Shown one piece after another: positions 24,091-32,799 of a stretch of DNA of 64,000 bases; position 1 is the first letter of the stretch; each line of letters begins with the position of its first letter. The stretch is from assembly GCA_025928545.1 (NCBI GenBank), contig JAICJH010000024.1:1-64000 (forward strand), read 5' to 3'. The notes under the pieces were generated by a model. It made no database searches and was not told the DNA's origin. It saw nothing but the letters and a program-made list of their open reading frames with translations. Source of the DNA: Bryobacteraceae bacterium. GTDB taxonomy: Bacteria > Acidobacteriota > Terriglobia > Bryobacterales > Bryobacteraceae. A program made the translations under genes and the position numbers.

Positions 24091-25404
24091 CTATTTCTTC
24101 GGCGCCTTGGGGATGGCTTTCACGGGACGCTTTGGGGCTGGCTTTGACTTTGCGGCGGTGTCGGCAACAAACGTGACACCCTCCGGCAGACCGGTGATGT
24201 CGGTCTTTGGTTCCTGAATGACCAGGGTAAGAGTGTACGGGTCTTTTGTGTAAGCATCCACCACGCCCTTGAACTGAATCGTTGTCCCGGCGGGAATTTC
24301 GCCTTTGATGTTGTCGTCGAGCTTGAGAATTGCATCTCCGGCTGAATTGTCCACGTTGACGAGGATCTGTTTTGGCGAAGGAACGGAGACGACCGTGCCA
24401 CGAAACATGGTCGCGCCCTTATAGGCGTCGCCAGCCGGAGGCGGGAAGCCCACTCCCTGGAGCGATGCAAAGAAGGTATCGCCCTGCGATTGCAAAGCTG
24501 TGCGGATTGTTTCCCAGAAGGCGAGTTCGGGGTGCGCGATTGCCCACGCGGCGTGATCCTTCTCTTTGATTTCCTCGACTTCCACCACGCTCAGAATGTG
24601 GAACCCATCGGGCGGAAGAGCCGACGTTACGGCCTGTTTCATCAGATCCTCCAGACCATCGTTGCTGCCGTGATAGTTGGGGTAGTTGGCTTTGAGCGCC
24701 TTCTCTGCGGCGGCCCTGCCTTCGGCGGGAAGAGCGTTCGGTCCTGTCACTGTCAGTGAGCGAGCCAGCTCGTAGAGGGCTTCCGAGAATCGCGCGAAGT
24801 TCTTGCTGAGCGAGATTTCATGGATAATTGTCCGGCCCAGTTGGTACGACGTTGCCGCCTGCGTTGGATCGATGAGGAGCACTTTCCTGTATTCGGCCTC
24901 CGACGTGGCATCATCCTTTTTCAGCGCAGCTATATATGCCAGCAGCGAGTGCGCCTGCATTTCGGATGTGCTCCGGATCTTCGCCCAATCGGCGGGAGAG
25001 AGTTCTGCCAGCTGCGGGAGCGAACGCAGAGCGTCGTCGAAATACGTGTTGAGGCCGTCCAGCAATTGGTGCGCGGCTTTTTCGCCAGCCTGGAGTGCGG
25101 GGCCGTCGGGCTTGCCGAACCCGCCGGTGATCAGCGCAGTCAGGGCCTTCGCTGTGAGCAGGATGCGCTGAGATTTAAGAGCGGAATCCGGGTATTGCTG
25201 TTCCCATTTCCTCAGCAGGTCGAGCTTTTTGATCGCGTCGGGTTCGTTCCCCGCGGCGAGGCCGATGTCGGATTCGCCCTGATCTTTCCATGTGGGAGTG
25301 GCGGGGGGCGTCTGGGCGATCGCATGGGAGACGAGCGTGCCGGCTACAAGGAGTCCGGCGAAGACGGTGGCGAAGCGCTGGAAGGAGGCCGGGTGCGATT
25401 TCAT
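24091..25404 (-). CDS. Secreted TPR-type protein of the BlaI regulon
   Basis: 437 residues with a signal peptide (about 1-31, ending HAIAQ). Residues 40-290 match the C-terminal domain of the BlaR1-like protein: WKDQGESDIGLAAGNEPDA against WKDKGESIIGLAANNEQDA, then matching LLxxWEQxYP, ATSYQLG, ARSLTVTGPNAL and NYHGSNDGL segments. The extra C-terminal part (about 300-437) has a beta-rich region (TMFRGTVVSVPSPKQILV) and a Lys/Pro-rich tail. It has its own BlaI-type promoter. Function unknown; it may bind the ligand or partner that the sensor recognises (inference). Confidence 0.82.
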   Translation of the reverse strand: MKSHPASFQRFATVFAGLLVAGTLVSHAIAQTPPATPTWKDQGESDIGLAAGNEPDAIKKLDLLRKWEQQYPDSALKSQRILLTAKALTALITGGFGKPDGPALQAGEKAAHQLLDGLNTYFDDALRSLPQLAELSPADWAKIRSTSEMQAHSLLAYIAALKKDDATSEAEYRKVLLIDPTQAATSYQLGRTIIHEISLSKNFARFSEALYELARSLTVTGPNALPAEGRAAAEKALKANYPNYHGSNDGLEDLMKQAVTSALPPDGFHILSVVEVEEIKEKDHAAWAIAHPELAFWETIRTALQSQGDTFFASLQGVGFPPPAGDAYKGATMFRGTVVSVPSPKQILVNVDNSAGDAILKLDDNIKGEIPAGTTIQFKGVVDAYTKDPYTLTLVIQEPKTDITGLPEGVTFVADTAAKSKPAPKRPVKAIPKAPKK

Positions 25405-25410
25405 AGCTCC

Positions 25411-25438
25411 ATTATGACGAAAGTTTTCGTCATGTCAA
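25411..25438 (-). promoter_or_regulatory. Second BlaI-type promoter and operator
   Basis: On the minus strand TTGACA (25438-25433) and CATAAT (25416-25411) are 16 bp apart. The operator ATGACGAAA-GT-TTTCGTCAT (25414-25433) has nine-base perfect arms and lies between the hexamers. It shares ATGACGA/TCGTCAT and exact position with the blaI promoter. The ATG of the downstream gene follows the -10 by six bases. Confidence 0.75.
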
Positions 25439-25552
25439 GCGGATCTTTCTTTCGTGCGGGGCGAGCCCGGTTTTTGCAGACAATCTATTTCTACTGGCGC
25501 TGAAGGATCAGCCCCGGCTGAAGTTGGAATATGCGAAGCGAGAATCGACCAG

Positions 25553-26872
25553 TCAGACTGCGTCGGAAACGCTGGTGAACGGGAAGTCTTTAACAACCAG
25601 CGGAGGAGCGATCATGCCGGCGCCTTCACCTCCCTGGGCTCGTTCGGGAATCCCCATTTTGACCACGTTCTGAAGCAGGCGGACAGGGCTTTCGTTGAAC
25701 CGGAAGTTTCCCGCCGGCGATGTCACCTTGCCGTTTTCAATCAGGAAAAGGCCGTCGCGCGTGAGACCGGTATATTGCAGGGTTTGCGGATTCACGTTAC
25801 GGAGATACCAGAAACGCGTGACGAGAAGGCCGCGCTCCACGCTGCCGATGAGGGCTTCCAGAGAGTCTGTGCCGCCTTCCAGAATCAGGCGAGTGGCGGC
25901 GGGTGTCGGTGACTTGCCGGCTTTCATGGCCCAATAACGGTCGTACTGGAGATTTTTCACTACTCCTTTTTCAATCCATGTGACGGGGGCGGCGGGCTGG
26001 CCGCCGTTCTCGAAGATCAGCGCGCGATTGCGCTTATCGAAAGGATCGGTACGCAGTGTGATGAATTCGGGAAAGAGTTTTTCGCCAAGCAGGGTTCCTC
26101 CCCCCTTCTTGCTGAGGAAACTGCTGCCTTGCTCCGCGGCGCGGGCGTTGAAGCCAATGAGCTGCACAAGATCGCTTACGGCGGTGGGTTCGAGCACGAC
26201 GGTATAGCGGCCGGGATCGAGGCGTTTCGGGTTGCGCCAGCTATCGCATTTCCCGATTGCGGCTTTTGCAACGGCTTCGCCATCCACTTGCGCAATATCC
26301 GGCGATTGACGCGATGCCCAGCCGGAACTGCTCCCATCCGGCGTGCGGACAGTACTGGAAAGTCGGGAATCGGTGGAACGTTCGAAGGCAAACAGGCCAT
26401 GCTTGTTGGCGATCGCGGAGACCGTGGCGTCCCGTTCAAAAAAACCGGCGGCGACCAGATTCTTTGCGCGTGCGCCTTCAATCACGGCGCGAACGCCCGG
26501 AATCATTTCTTTATTGCGCGCCGCCGCGGTACGCTCCACGAAGTTATCGAAGCTGGAATATTGCTGCGGGCCGAGCCCGGCGATAAATTCCTGGTTCGGC
26601 GGAGTGACGTCGGAGAGTTGCTCGGCGCGCTTCATGGCTTCACGCAGCGATTTGTCGTCGAACTCGCTGAGTGAGATGGAGCCGGTCTTGTTGTCTTTCG
26701 TGACGGAGATGGAGAGCGACTGCACCACCTGAAAACCCGACGTGGTCACGCTGTTGAGAGCGTAGCGGATGGAATCGGTTTCGGCATTCCTTACTGAGAC
26801 GGTGCACTCCGGGAACGTCGTCAGGGCCAGCACGCGATCGGTTATTTTCTTTGCTTCTGCACGTGTGAGCAT
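25553..26872 (-). CDS. pmbA: TldE/PmbA-type metalloprotease partner
   Basis: 439 residues of the TldD/PmbA (U62) family. Recognisable segments are RYALNSVTTSGFQVVQ, SVSDLVQLIGFNARAAEQG and RFWYLRNVNPQTLQYTGLTRDG with the final RFNESPV loop. It lacks the HExxxH zinc motif, as TldE does, and should pair with the TldD encoded five bases upstream. TldD/TldE cut unfolded peptides and mature microcins elsewhere; the substrate here is not known. No signal peptide. Confidence 0.92.
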   Translation of the reverse strand: MLTRAEAKKITDRVLALTTFPECTVSVRNAETDSIRYALNSVTTSGFQVVQSLSISVTKDNKTGSISLSEFDDKSLREAMKRAEQLSDVTPPNQEFIAGLGPQQYSSFDNFVERTAAARNKEMIPGVRAVIEGARAKNLVAAGFFERDATVSAIANKHGLFAFERSTDSRLSSTVRTPDGSSSGWASRQSPDIAQVDGEAVAKAAIGKCDSWRNPKRLDPGRYTVVLEPTAVSDLVQLIGFNARAAEQGSSFLSKKGGGTLLGEKLFPEFITLRTDPFDKRNRALIFENGGQPAAPVTWIEKGVVKNLQYDRYWAMKAGKSPTPAATRLILEGGTDSLEALIGSVERGLLVTRFWYLRNVNPQTLQYTGLTRDGLFLIENGKVTSPAGNFRFNESPVRLLQNVVKMGIPERAQGGEGAGMIAPPLVVKDFPFTSVSDAV

Positions 26873-26877
26873 GGCTT

Positions 26878-28449
26878 TTAGTCGGTTTGAATCACGTTGA
26901 TCTGACGGAAGCGGGCAGGGGAGCAGCCGTGACTGACGGCGTTTGACTGCGCCGGTTCACCCTTGCCATCGTTCAGCGCGCCATACTGCTGGAAGTAGGC
27001 CGGACCGGCGATGCCGTCGCAGGATGTCCAGAAATCGGTGGTCTTGGACTGATACGCCACGCTGCGCAGCATCCGGCCCTTCTTGCCGTTCTTAATTTCC
27101 CAGAAGGCGTCGCCGCCAAACTGGAAGTTGTAACGCTGCTGGTCGATAGAGAAGCTGCCATCGCCATCGATAAGGATGCCGTCCTCCACACCGGCGATCA
27201 GCGATTCGAGGCTCGTGTCGCGCGAACCGGGTTCCAGCCAGACATTGGGCATGCGCTGGAACGGAACGCTGGCCCAGCTATCCGCATAACAGCAGCCGCG
27301 GCTTTCTTTTTCGCCAATCAGATGAGCTTGATCGCGAATAGTCTGGTAGTGGGTGAAAATGCCTTTTTCAATGATGGGAAATTTTGTGGTCTTAACCCCG
27401 TCATCGTCATAGCCAATGGTGGCAAGGCCGCGGTCGTTGGTACGGTCACCCCAGATATTGACGAGGTCGGATCCGACCCGCTGCTTTCCCAGCTTCTCCG
27501 TCGTGAGGAAACTGGTGCCGGCGTAATTAGCCTCAAAGCCGAGTGCACGGTCGAGTTCGGTGGAGTGGCCCAGGCTCTCGTGAATCGTCAGCCAGAGATG
27601 GGTAGGGAGCAGGACAAGGTCCTTTTTCCCCGGCGTGACCTGAGGGGCGGCAAGATGTTCGAGAACTTCTTCGCGGACTCGCGACGCATTCTCGAGGAGG
27701 TTCATAACGGCGACCATTTCGTAGCCCGCGGTAGAGGGCGGGGCCTGGAAGCCACGCGATTTGGAAAGGGCGCGCGCGGTATCGACGGCCGTGGCATTGA
27801 CGCCCCCTCCGCTCTGAAGATAGAGTTGCTGGATCGACGAGCCTTCTGATGATGCGAAATACTTGTCTTCCGTGCGGAAGGTAAGTTGTGCGTTCGATGA
27901 GAAGATGCGATTGTTCTTCTTGACTTCATCGGCTGCGGCGCGAATCAGATCGAGCTTTTCCGCAATCGGAATTGCGAATGGATCTTTCTCGTGCGGCGTG
28001 ACCCATCGTGTGTGATAGGTGGCGACGGGTGCGAGTTCGACTGGCTTGACCTGAAGCACTGAGTTGGCCTTCGCTACGTTCACTGCTTCGCCGGTGATGC
28101 GGACGATCTCCGCGGGATTGACAAACGGGGAACAGGAAAACCCCCAGGCGCCATTCGCGATCACGCGAACCCCAAAACCGAAGGTGCCCGACTCCGTGGC
28201 GAACGGAACTACGAGGGTCTTGCCGGTTCCACGTTCCGGATTCAGGCGAATAGACGCGCTTTGTCCGCGGGTACGAAGGATGCGGATATCGCAGTAAGTA
28301 GCTTTGAGCCGTTTTGCTTCGTTCAGCGCGACGGCGCCGAGTTTTTCAAGTTCGGCGGAAGGCTTGGTGGAAGCGGCGTCGGCCGAAAAAAGGCGGCTGG
28401 AAAAAGCCAGTGCGGCGGCGCCACCTGTGAACGTCCGGCGGGTCATCAT
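26878..28449 (-). CDS. tldD: TldD-type metalloprotease with Tat signal
   Basis: 523 residues. The zinc motif is H290-E291-S-L-G-H295 (TIHESLGHSTELDRALG). Glycine-rich TldD segments include GRSFLT-like YAGTSFLT and GYDDDGV. The N terminus MTRRTFTGGAAALAFSS is a twin-arginine signal, unlike cytoplasmic E. coli TldD. If the signal works, this subunit is exported while TldE (no signal) would have to travel with it as a folded pair, which Tat could allow (inference). The gene order amidohydrolase-tldD-tldE suggests peptide or amide turnover. Confidence 0.9.
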   Translation of the reverse strand: MMTRRTFTGGAAALAFSSRLFSADAASTKPSAELEKLGAVALNEAKRLKATYCDIRILRTRGQSASIRLNPERGTGKTLVVPFATESGTFGFGVRVIANGAWGFSCSPFVNPAEIVRITGEAVNVAKANSVLQVKPVELAPVATYHTRWVTPHEKDPFAIPIAEKLDLIRAAADEVKKNNRIFSSNAQLTFRTEDKYFASSEGSSIQQLYLQSGGGVNATAVDTARALSKSRGFQAPPSTAGYEMVAVMNLLENASRVREEVLEHLAAPQVTPGKKDLVLLPTHLWLTIHESLGHSTELDRALGFEANYAGTSFLTTEKLGKQRVGSDLVNIWGDRTNDRGLATIGYDDDGVKTTKFPIIEKGIFTHYQTIRDQAHLIGEKESRGCCYADSWASVPFQRMPNVWLEPGSRDTSLESLIAGVEDGILIDGDGSFSIDQQRYNFQFGGDAFWEIKNGKKGRMLRSVAYQSKTTDFWTSCDGIAGPAYFQQYGALNDGKGEPAQSNAVSHGCSPARFRQINVIQTD

Positions 28450-28480
28450 TGGCTGAAGATAGCACAGCGGCGCGACAAAC

Positions 28481-29770
28481 TTACTTCGCGCGATCGTTGC
28501 GGTATACCCTGCCGTCTTTCATTACGAAGATCACGCTCTGAGTGGTCTTGATATCCGCCAGAGGATCGCCAGGCACGGCTACGATATCCGCGGCCATTCC
28601 GGCGCGCAGGATGCCCACCGTGTCTTTCAGGCCGAGCAGGTCCGCGGCGGCGATGGTGCCGGCCTGCAGAGAATTTGCAGTTGTCATACCCGCTGCCGCC
28701 ATGAGCTGGAATTCGATTGCATTGCTGCCGTGTGGATACACGGCGGCATCCGTTCCCAACGCGATCTTGACGCCGAGTTCCAGTGCGCGTTTCAACATCG
28801 CGTCCTGCTGTTTGACGGCGCGATCGGCTTTGGCCTGGACGAGCGGTGGAAACTTCGATTCGGCCAGTCCGACCCGAGTCGTCAGGGTTGGCACCAGGTA
28901 CACCCCGCGGTCGTGCATCATGCGCATGGCTTCGTCGTCGAGGAATGTGCCGTGCTCAATGGAATCGATGCCTGCGCGGATGGCGCGTTTGGATGACTCC
29001 GCGCCGTGCGAGTGCGCCGCCGCCTTGCGGTGGAGTGTGTGGGCTTCATCCACCAGTGCATTGAGTTCAGCTTGGGAGAGTTGCGGCACATCCACTTCGT
29101 CGGTCGGCGAAAGCACGCCGCCGCTGGCGCAGATCTTGATGACGTCCGCGCCGTATTTCACGTTGTAGCGTACGGCGGCGCGAGCTTCGTCGGGGTTGTT
29201 GATGACGCCGTCCTGCGGTCCGCTTTCGTGATTGAAGACGCCGGCGCGGAAGCCATCGCTGTCGTCGCAATGGCCGCCGGTAGAGCCGATGGAGTGGGTC
29301 GCCGTAACCATTCGCGGCCCGGGAACGATACCCAGATTGATGGAATTGCGGAGGCCGACATCGATAAACTCGGCGGCGCCCAGGTTCCGTACCGTAGTGA
29401 AGCCGGCCATCAGGGTAACGCGCGCATTCACTGTGGACCGGATGGATTTTTCCGCGATCGTCCGTTGCAGATCGCGCAGCATGGACCCATCGTAGTCGGG
29501 ATCGAAATCGAACGTAAGGTGCGTGTGGGCGTCGATAAAGCCGGGCATGAGTGTGGCATCGCCGAGGTCGAGGACGGTCGCTCCCGCCGGGGTTGCTGCA
29601 GCGCCAACGGATTGGATCTTTCCGCCCGAAACCACCACGATTCCGGGAGTCACCGTCTTGCCGGAAACGCTGTCAAAAAGACGCTGAGCTTTCAGAACAT
29701 AAGGATGTTCCTGCCCGGCAAGGATGCCGGCGGCGAGCCCCAATCCACACAGAATCGCTATTGATTTCAT
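28481..29770 (-). CDS. Secreted amidohydrolase (imidazolonepropionase-like)
   Basis: 429 residues from the ATG at 29770; a GTG six codons upstream is possible but would place residues before the signal peptide. Signal peptide MKSIAILCGLGLAAGILAG, then an amidohydrolase domain with DAHTHLTF (metal His-x-His), YNVKYGADVIKICASGG (catalytic Lys/Cys region), AHSHGAESSKRAIRAGIDS and ALGTDAAVYPHG (Asp). Members cleave dipeptides or prolidase-type substrates. It is first of a minus-strand operon with tldD and tldE, 31 bp ahead of tldD. Confidence 0.92.
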   Translation of the reverse strand: MKSIAILCGLGLAAGILAGQEHPYVLKAQRLFDSVSGKTVTPGIVVVSGGKIQSVGAAATPAGATVLDLGDATLMPGFIDAHTHLTFDFDPDYDGSMLRDLQRTIAEKSIRSTVNARVTLMAGFTTVRNLGAAEFIDVGLRNSINLGIVPGPRMVTATHSIGSTGGHCDDSDGFRAGVFNHESGPQDGVINNPDEARAAVRYNVKYGADVIKICASGGVLSPTDEVDVPQLSQAELNALVDEAHTLHRKAAAHSHGAESSKRAIRAGIDSIEHGTFLDDEAMRMMHDRGVYLVPTLTTRVGLAESKFPPLVQAKADRAVKQQDAMLKRALELGVKIALGTDAAVYPHGSNAIEFQLMAAAGMTTANSLQAGTIAAADLLGLKDTVGILRAGMAADIVAVPGDPLADIKTTQSVIFVMKDGRVYRNDRAK

Positions 29771-29882
29771 GACGGGCAAGTGTATCACGGCTCAAAATCA
29801 CTCTCACCCAAAATCAATTCCTCCAGGGGATTTACCCGATTGACAGCGCCAAAGGTGACATTGCATACTTGCTTTTTTCAGC

Positions 29883-30506
29883 TTGCGAAATTCAATACAT
29901 AGCTGGCTGCGGTCGCGCCTGGCATCTGTGCTGGTACTGTGCTTTTTCAGCACTGGCTTGGCGCTGGCGGGGGAGCCCCCTAACTGGGGCGGTAACTATT
30001 CTCCCTGCGCGCGCCATGACGACTGGCTGCGCCGGGAACATATGGATCTGGGTCTCCGGATCGCGACTCGGAACACTGCGCTGGCCCGGCAATTTGAACG
30101 CGCAATGGAATTCTGGTCCGGTATTATCGACATGGACTGGCATGAGGTTGAGTCTCAGGAATGTTCGGTTGAACTGGTGGAGGGTGCGCACAATCTTTTC
30201 GAGACCCAGGGTATTGCGGCGCGTGCGCAGGAGCCGGACCGGCCTGCGTTCCAGGGATGGGTCGCCTTTAATCCCGCTTCGAAGCTGACGGAGCATGAGA
30301 TGTTCGTGATCTCCGTGCATGAGATCGGGCACTTGCTGGGCTTGCCGCATAATCCAAGTGCGGCGTCGGTGATGTTTTTCTTTAATCTGGATGATTCGAT
30401 TTGGCTGGACGCCGCGGATCTCAAGACCCTGGCTCAGCGGCACACTTTGCGTTCGGGTGTCTTCGCAGTTGGCCGGGGAACGGCCAGACGCGTTATTACG
30501 CCGTAG
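29883..30506 (+). CDS. Secreted matrixin-like metzincin protease
   Basis: 207 residues from a TTG start. Signal peptide about 1-30 (ending ALAG). The zinc motif is H146-E-I-G-H150-LLG-L-P-H156, and the Met-turn is A-S-V-M164, as in matrixins (M10) and related metzincins. No hemopexin, propeptide switch or other domain follows, which makes it a minimal catalytic domain. No ribosome-binding site is obvious before the TTG; no better start exists that keeps the signal peptide. It is convergent with the next gene, 14 bp apart. Confidence 0.85.
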   Translation: MRNSIHSWLRSRLASVLVLCFFSTGLALAGEPPNWGGNYSPCARHDDWLRREHMDLGLRIATRNTALARQFERAMEFWSGIIDMDWHEVESQECSVELVEGAHNLFETQGIAARAQEPDRPAFQGWVAFNPASKLTEHEMFVISVHEIGHLLGLPHNPSAASVMFFFNLDDSIWLDAADLKTLAQRHTLRSGVFAVGRGTARRVITP

Positions 30507-30520
30507 CGAGCCTTCCCGAT

Positions 30521-31024
30521 CTAATTCACCCTAAGGATAAGACGGTTGTCACGGCACTGTCTGCTCACATCGCAGCACAAGTGCGTCCAGAAGGGAAAAG
30601 ATTCCGACATGCGATCCAGAAGTTCGCGCTTCTTCGCATTGTGTGTTTGCTGGCTGGCCCGTTCGTACATCGATTGGCCCATCTGGTCATACCATTTCAC
30701 ATTGTGGCGGCGCGCCATCTGGTCGCGGAAAAATCCGGCGAATAACAGGATCTGCGACCCGCCGATCTCAAGAATCTCGGCGTCGCTCAAACCGTTCGTG
30801 TGCAGAATGAAACTATCGAATACTTCCGATAAATTCGCCATGGAAGGGATTGAAACAGTGTCGGCTCGCGATGTCTGCGCATAGTGCGCGAGGATGCTGG
30901 CAACATAGAGCGTCTCATCTTCTTTCGGAGCTTCGTTACCCGCGCTGTCGCGCAGGTTATTGACGAAAAAATTCAAAGCCGCGTTGGAATCGACTGCGAA
31001 TAACTCTTCGAAGAGACTGTCCAT
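30521..31024 (-). CDS. Hypothetical helical protein
   Basis: 167 residues from the ATG at 31024, preceded by GGGAGG; the open frame continues upstream without a ribosome-binding site. The product is mostly alpha-helical, with MDSLFEELFAVDSNAALNFF at the start and a run of Asp/Arg/Met through the middle. No signal peptide, membrane helix or motif I recognise. It is a single gene, convergent with the metzincin. Confidence 0.7.
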   Translation of the reverse strand: MDSLFEELFAVDSNAALNFFVNNLRDSAGNEAPKEDETLYVASILAHYAQTSRADTVSIPSMANLSEVFDSFILHTNGLSDAEILEIGGSQILLFAGFFRDQMARRHNVKWYDQMGQSMYERASQQTHNAKKRELLDRMSESFPFWTHLCCDVSRQCRDNRLILRVN

Positions 31025-31101
31025 AATGCCTCCCTTGCATGAGAGCGTAGCAAATTCAATGCCAATCTGAAAGAAGTTTTTGTTTATTTGGCTTATAGGC
31101 A

Positions 31102-31311
31102 CTAACGACGGTTGATCAGCCACGCGATCAGAGACAACGCCGCACTGATCAGCAGACACGTAACTATCGGAAAATAGAAGGAACCGTGTTTCCCGCGGAT
31201 CTTAATATCGCCGGGCAGGGAACCCGGATGTATCCCGAGACGCTCCGCCAACAGCACGACCAGGCCGGTGCCGACCAGCACCAATCCGGCTACGATGAGG
31301 AGGCGGCCCAT
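31102..31311 (-). CDS. DUF2905-family small membrane protein
   Basis: 69 residues: helix 1 MGRLLIVAGLVLVGTGLVVLL, loop ERLGIHPGSLPGDIKIRGKHG, then SFYFPIVTCLLISAALSLIAWL. The GxLPGDIxxxxxxxxFYFPI pattern is the hallmark of DUF2905, whose role is unknown. Its ATG (31311-31309) abuts the ATG of the oxidoreductase on the other strand, so the two genes are arranged head to head. Confidence 0.9.
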   Translation of the reverse strand: MGRLLIVAGLVLVGTGLVVLLAERLGIHPGSLPGDIKIRGKHGSFYFPIVTCLLISAALSLIAWLINRR

Positions 31312-32322
31312 ATGTCCAGCATAATGCGGGTAGTTGAAATCAACCAGCCTGGTGGTCCTGAAGTCTTGCAACTGGCGGAACGGCCACTGCCGCATGTTGC
31401 TGCGGGCGTGGTCCTCATCAAAGTTGTCGCGTCGGGAATCAACCGGCCCGACGTCTTTCAACGCAGGGGTTATTACCCGCCGCCACCCGGCGCATCGGAT
31501 ATTCCGGGCCTTGAAGTCTCGGGCACGATTCTCGATGGAGATTTCACCGTCGATAATCCTTTCCATCTGAAGGCGGGCGATGGAGTGTGTGCTCTGCTGA
31601 CGGGCGGCGGCTACGCGGAGTATGCGGCGGCTCCGCTGAAACAATGCCTGCCGGTACCGAACGGCATGAGCCTGGTGGATGCCGCCGCTCTGCCGGAAAA
31701 CGCTTTCACCGTGTGGAGCAACGTTTTCGATCGGGGCGGGCTCGGCCGCGGTGAAGGCGGAATGCACGAAAGCCTGCTCGTGCAGGGCGGCTCGAGCGGG
31801 ATCGGTGTATTCGCCATCCAGCTTGCCCACACGCTGGGGCACACTGTCTTTGCGACCGCAGGCAGCGATGAAAAATGTCGCGCGTGTGAAGCGCTTGGCG
31901 CCCGCGCCATCAACTACAAGACCGAAGATTTTATGGAACGCGTGCGGGCTTTTACAGGGGGCCGCGGCGTTGACGTAATTCTGGACATGGTTTCCGGCGA
32001 TTATGTGGCGCGCGAACTGGATGCGCTGGCCGAAGGCGGTCGGCTCGTGACGATCGCAACTCTGGGGGGATCCGCGGCCACAATAGACACGGGCAAACTG
32101 ATGCGCCGAAGGCTGACGATTACCGGTTCCACGCTGCGCCCGCGACCCGTGCCGTTCAAGGCCGCGATCGCCCGGAAGCTCCACGAAGTAGTGTGGCCGC
32201 TGCTGGCAGCGGGAACGATTCGGCCGGTCATCCATGAAATCTTTCCAGCCGCGGACGCCGCCCGGGCGCATGCCGTGATGGAAAGCGGTTCGCACGTCGG
32301 GAAGTTGTTACTTCGCTGGTGA
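31312..32322 (+). CDS. NAD(P)H quinone oxidoreductase (PIG3/QOR family)
   Basis: 336 residues of the medium-chain dehydrogenase/reductase family without zinc ligands. Signatures: VVASGINRPDVFQRRGYYPPPP at the N terminus, NAFTVWSNVFDRG, the NADPH-binding GGSSGIGVFAIQLAHTLG and DVILDMVSGDY. PIG3-type enzymes reduce quinones. The ATG at 31312 is chosen over that at 31324 because AGGAGG lies eight bases before it. Head to head with the DUF2905 gene. Confidence 0.92.
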   Translation: MSSIMRVVEINQPGGPEVLQLAERPLPHVAAGVVLIKVVASGINRPDVFQRRGYYPPPPGASDIPGLEVSGTILDGDFTVDNPFHLKAGDGVCALLTGGGYAEYAAAPLKQCLPVPNGMSLVDAAALPENAFTVWSNVFDRGGLGRGEGGMHESLLVQGGSSGIGVFAIQLAHTLGHTVFATAGSDEKCRACEALGARAINYKTEDFMERVRAFTGGRGVDVILDMVSGDYVARELDALAEGGRLVTIATLGGSAATIDTGKLMRRRLTITGSTLRPRPVPFKAAIARKLHEVVWPLLAAGTIRPVIHEIFPAADAARAHAVMESGSHVGKLLLRW

Positions 32323-32345
32323 TGGGGCGGGTATACCATCCGGGT

Positions 32346-32768
32346 ATGCGACGCCTGCTCTTGTTTTGCCTTGCTGCCGGAATCCTGATGGCAGCCGATC
32401 CCTGGACTCCCGGAGATGTAGTCGCTCCCGACGCTCTCGCGAAAGATCTCAAAGCGCCGCTCGTCATCCACGTCGGCTTCGACGTCCTCTACCGCGCTGT
32501 GCATATTGCGGGCACGCCATACGCCGGCCCGGCATCGAAGCCGGAAGGTCTTGAAGCCCTGAAGAAAGCCGTCGCCGGTCAACCGCATGACCGCGATATT
32601 GTTCTTTACTGCGGTTGTTGCCCGATGGAAAAGTGCCCGAACCTGCGGCCTGCGTTTTCTGCCCTGCATGCCATGGGCTTTACTCGTGTCCGGGTCTTGA
32701 ACATTCCGGAAAACCTGAAGACCGACTGGACCGATAAAGGGTATCCGGTCGACCGCCGCGCGGAGTAG
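32346..32768 (+). CDS. Secreted rhodanese-like protein
   Basis: 140 residues with a signal peptide (MRRLLLFCLAAGILMA). The rhodanese fold is recognisable by VIHVGFDVLYRAVHIAG and by IVLYCGCCPMEKCPNLRPA, where the active-loop Cys stands in a C-G-C-C pattern with another Cys five residues on. The extra cysteines are unusual and suggest a metal or redox role. It stands 23 bp after the oxidoreductase. Confidence 0.75.
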   Translation: MRRLLLFCLAAGILMAADPWTPGDVVAPDALAKDLKAPLVIHVGFDVLYRAVHIAGTPYAGPASKPEGLEALKKAVAGQPHDRDIVLYCGCCPMEKCPNLRPAFSALHAMGFTRVRVLNIPENLKTDWTDKGYPVDRRAE

Positions 32769-32799
32769 CCTTCCCCGATTGCCGTTATACTGAAGAGGA

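Noticed and set aside
31315-32295. Minus-strand extension of the DUF2905 ORF to 397 codons
   Set aside because: It is the antisense frame of the quinone oxidoreductase; DUF2905 proteins are about 70 residues.
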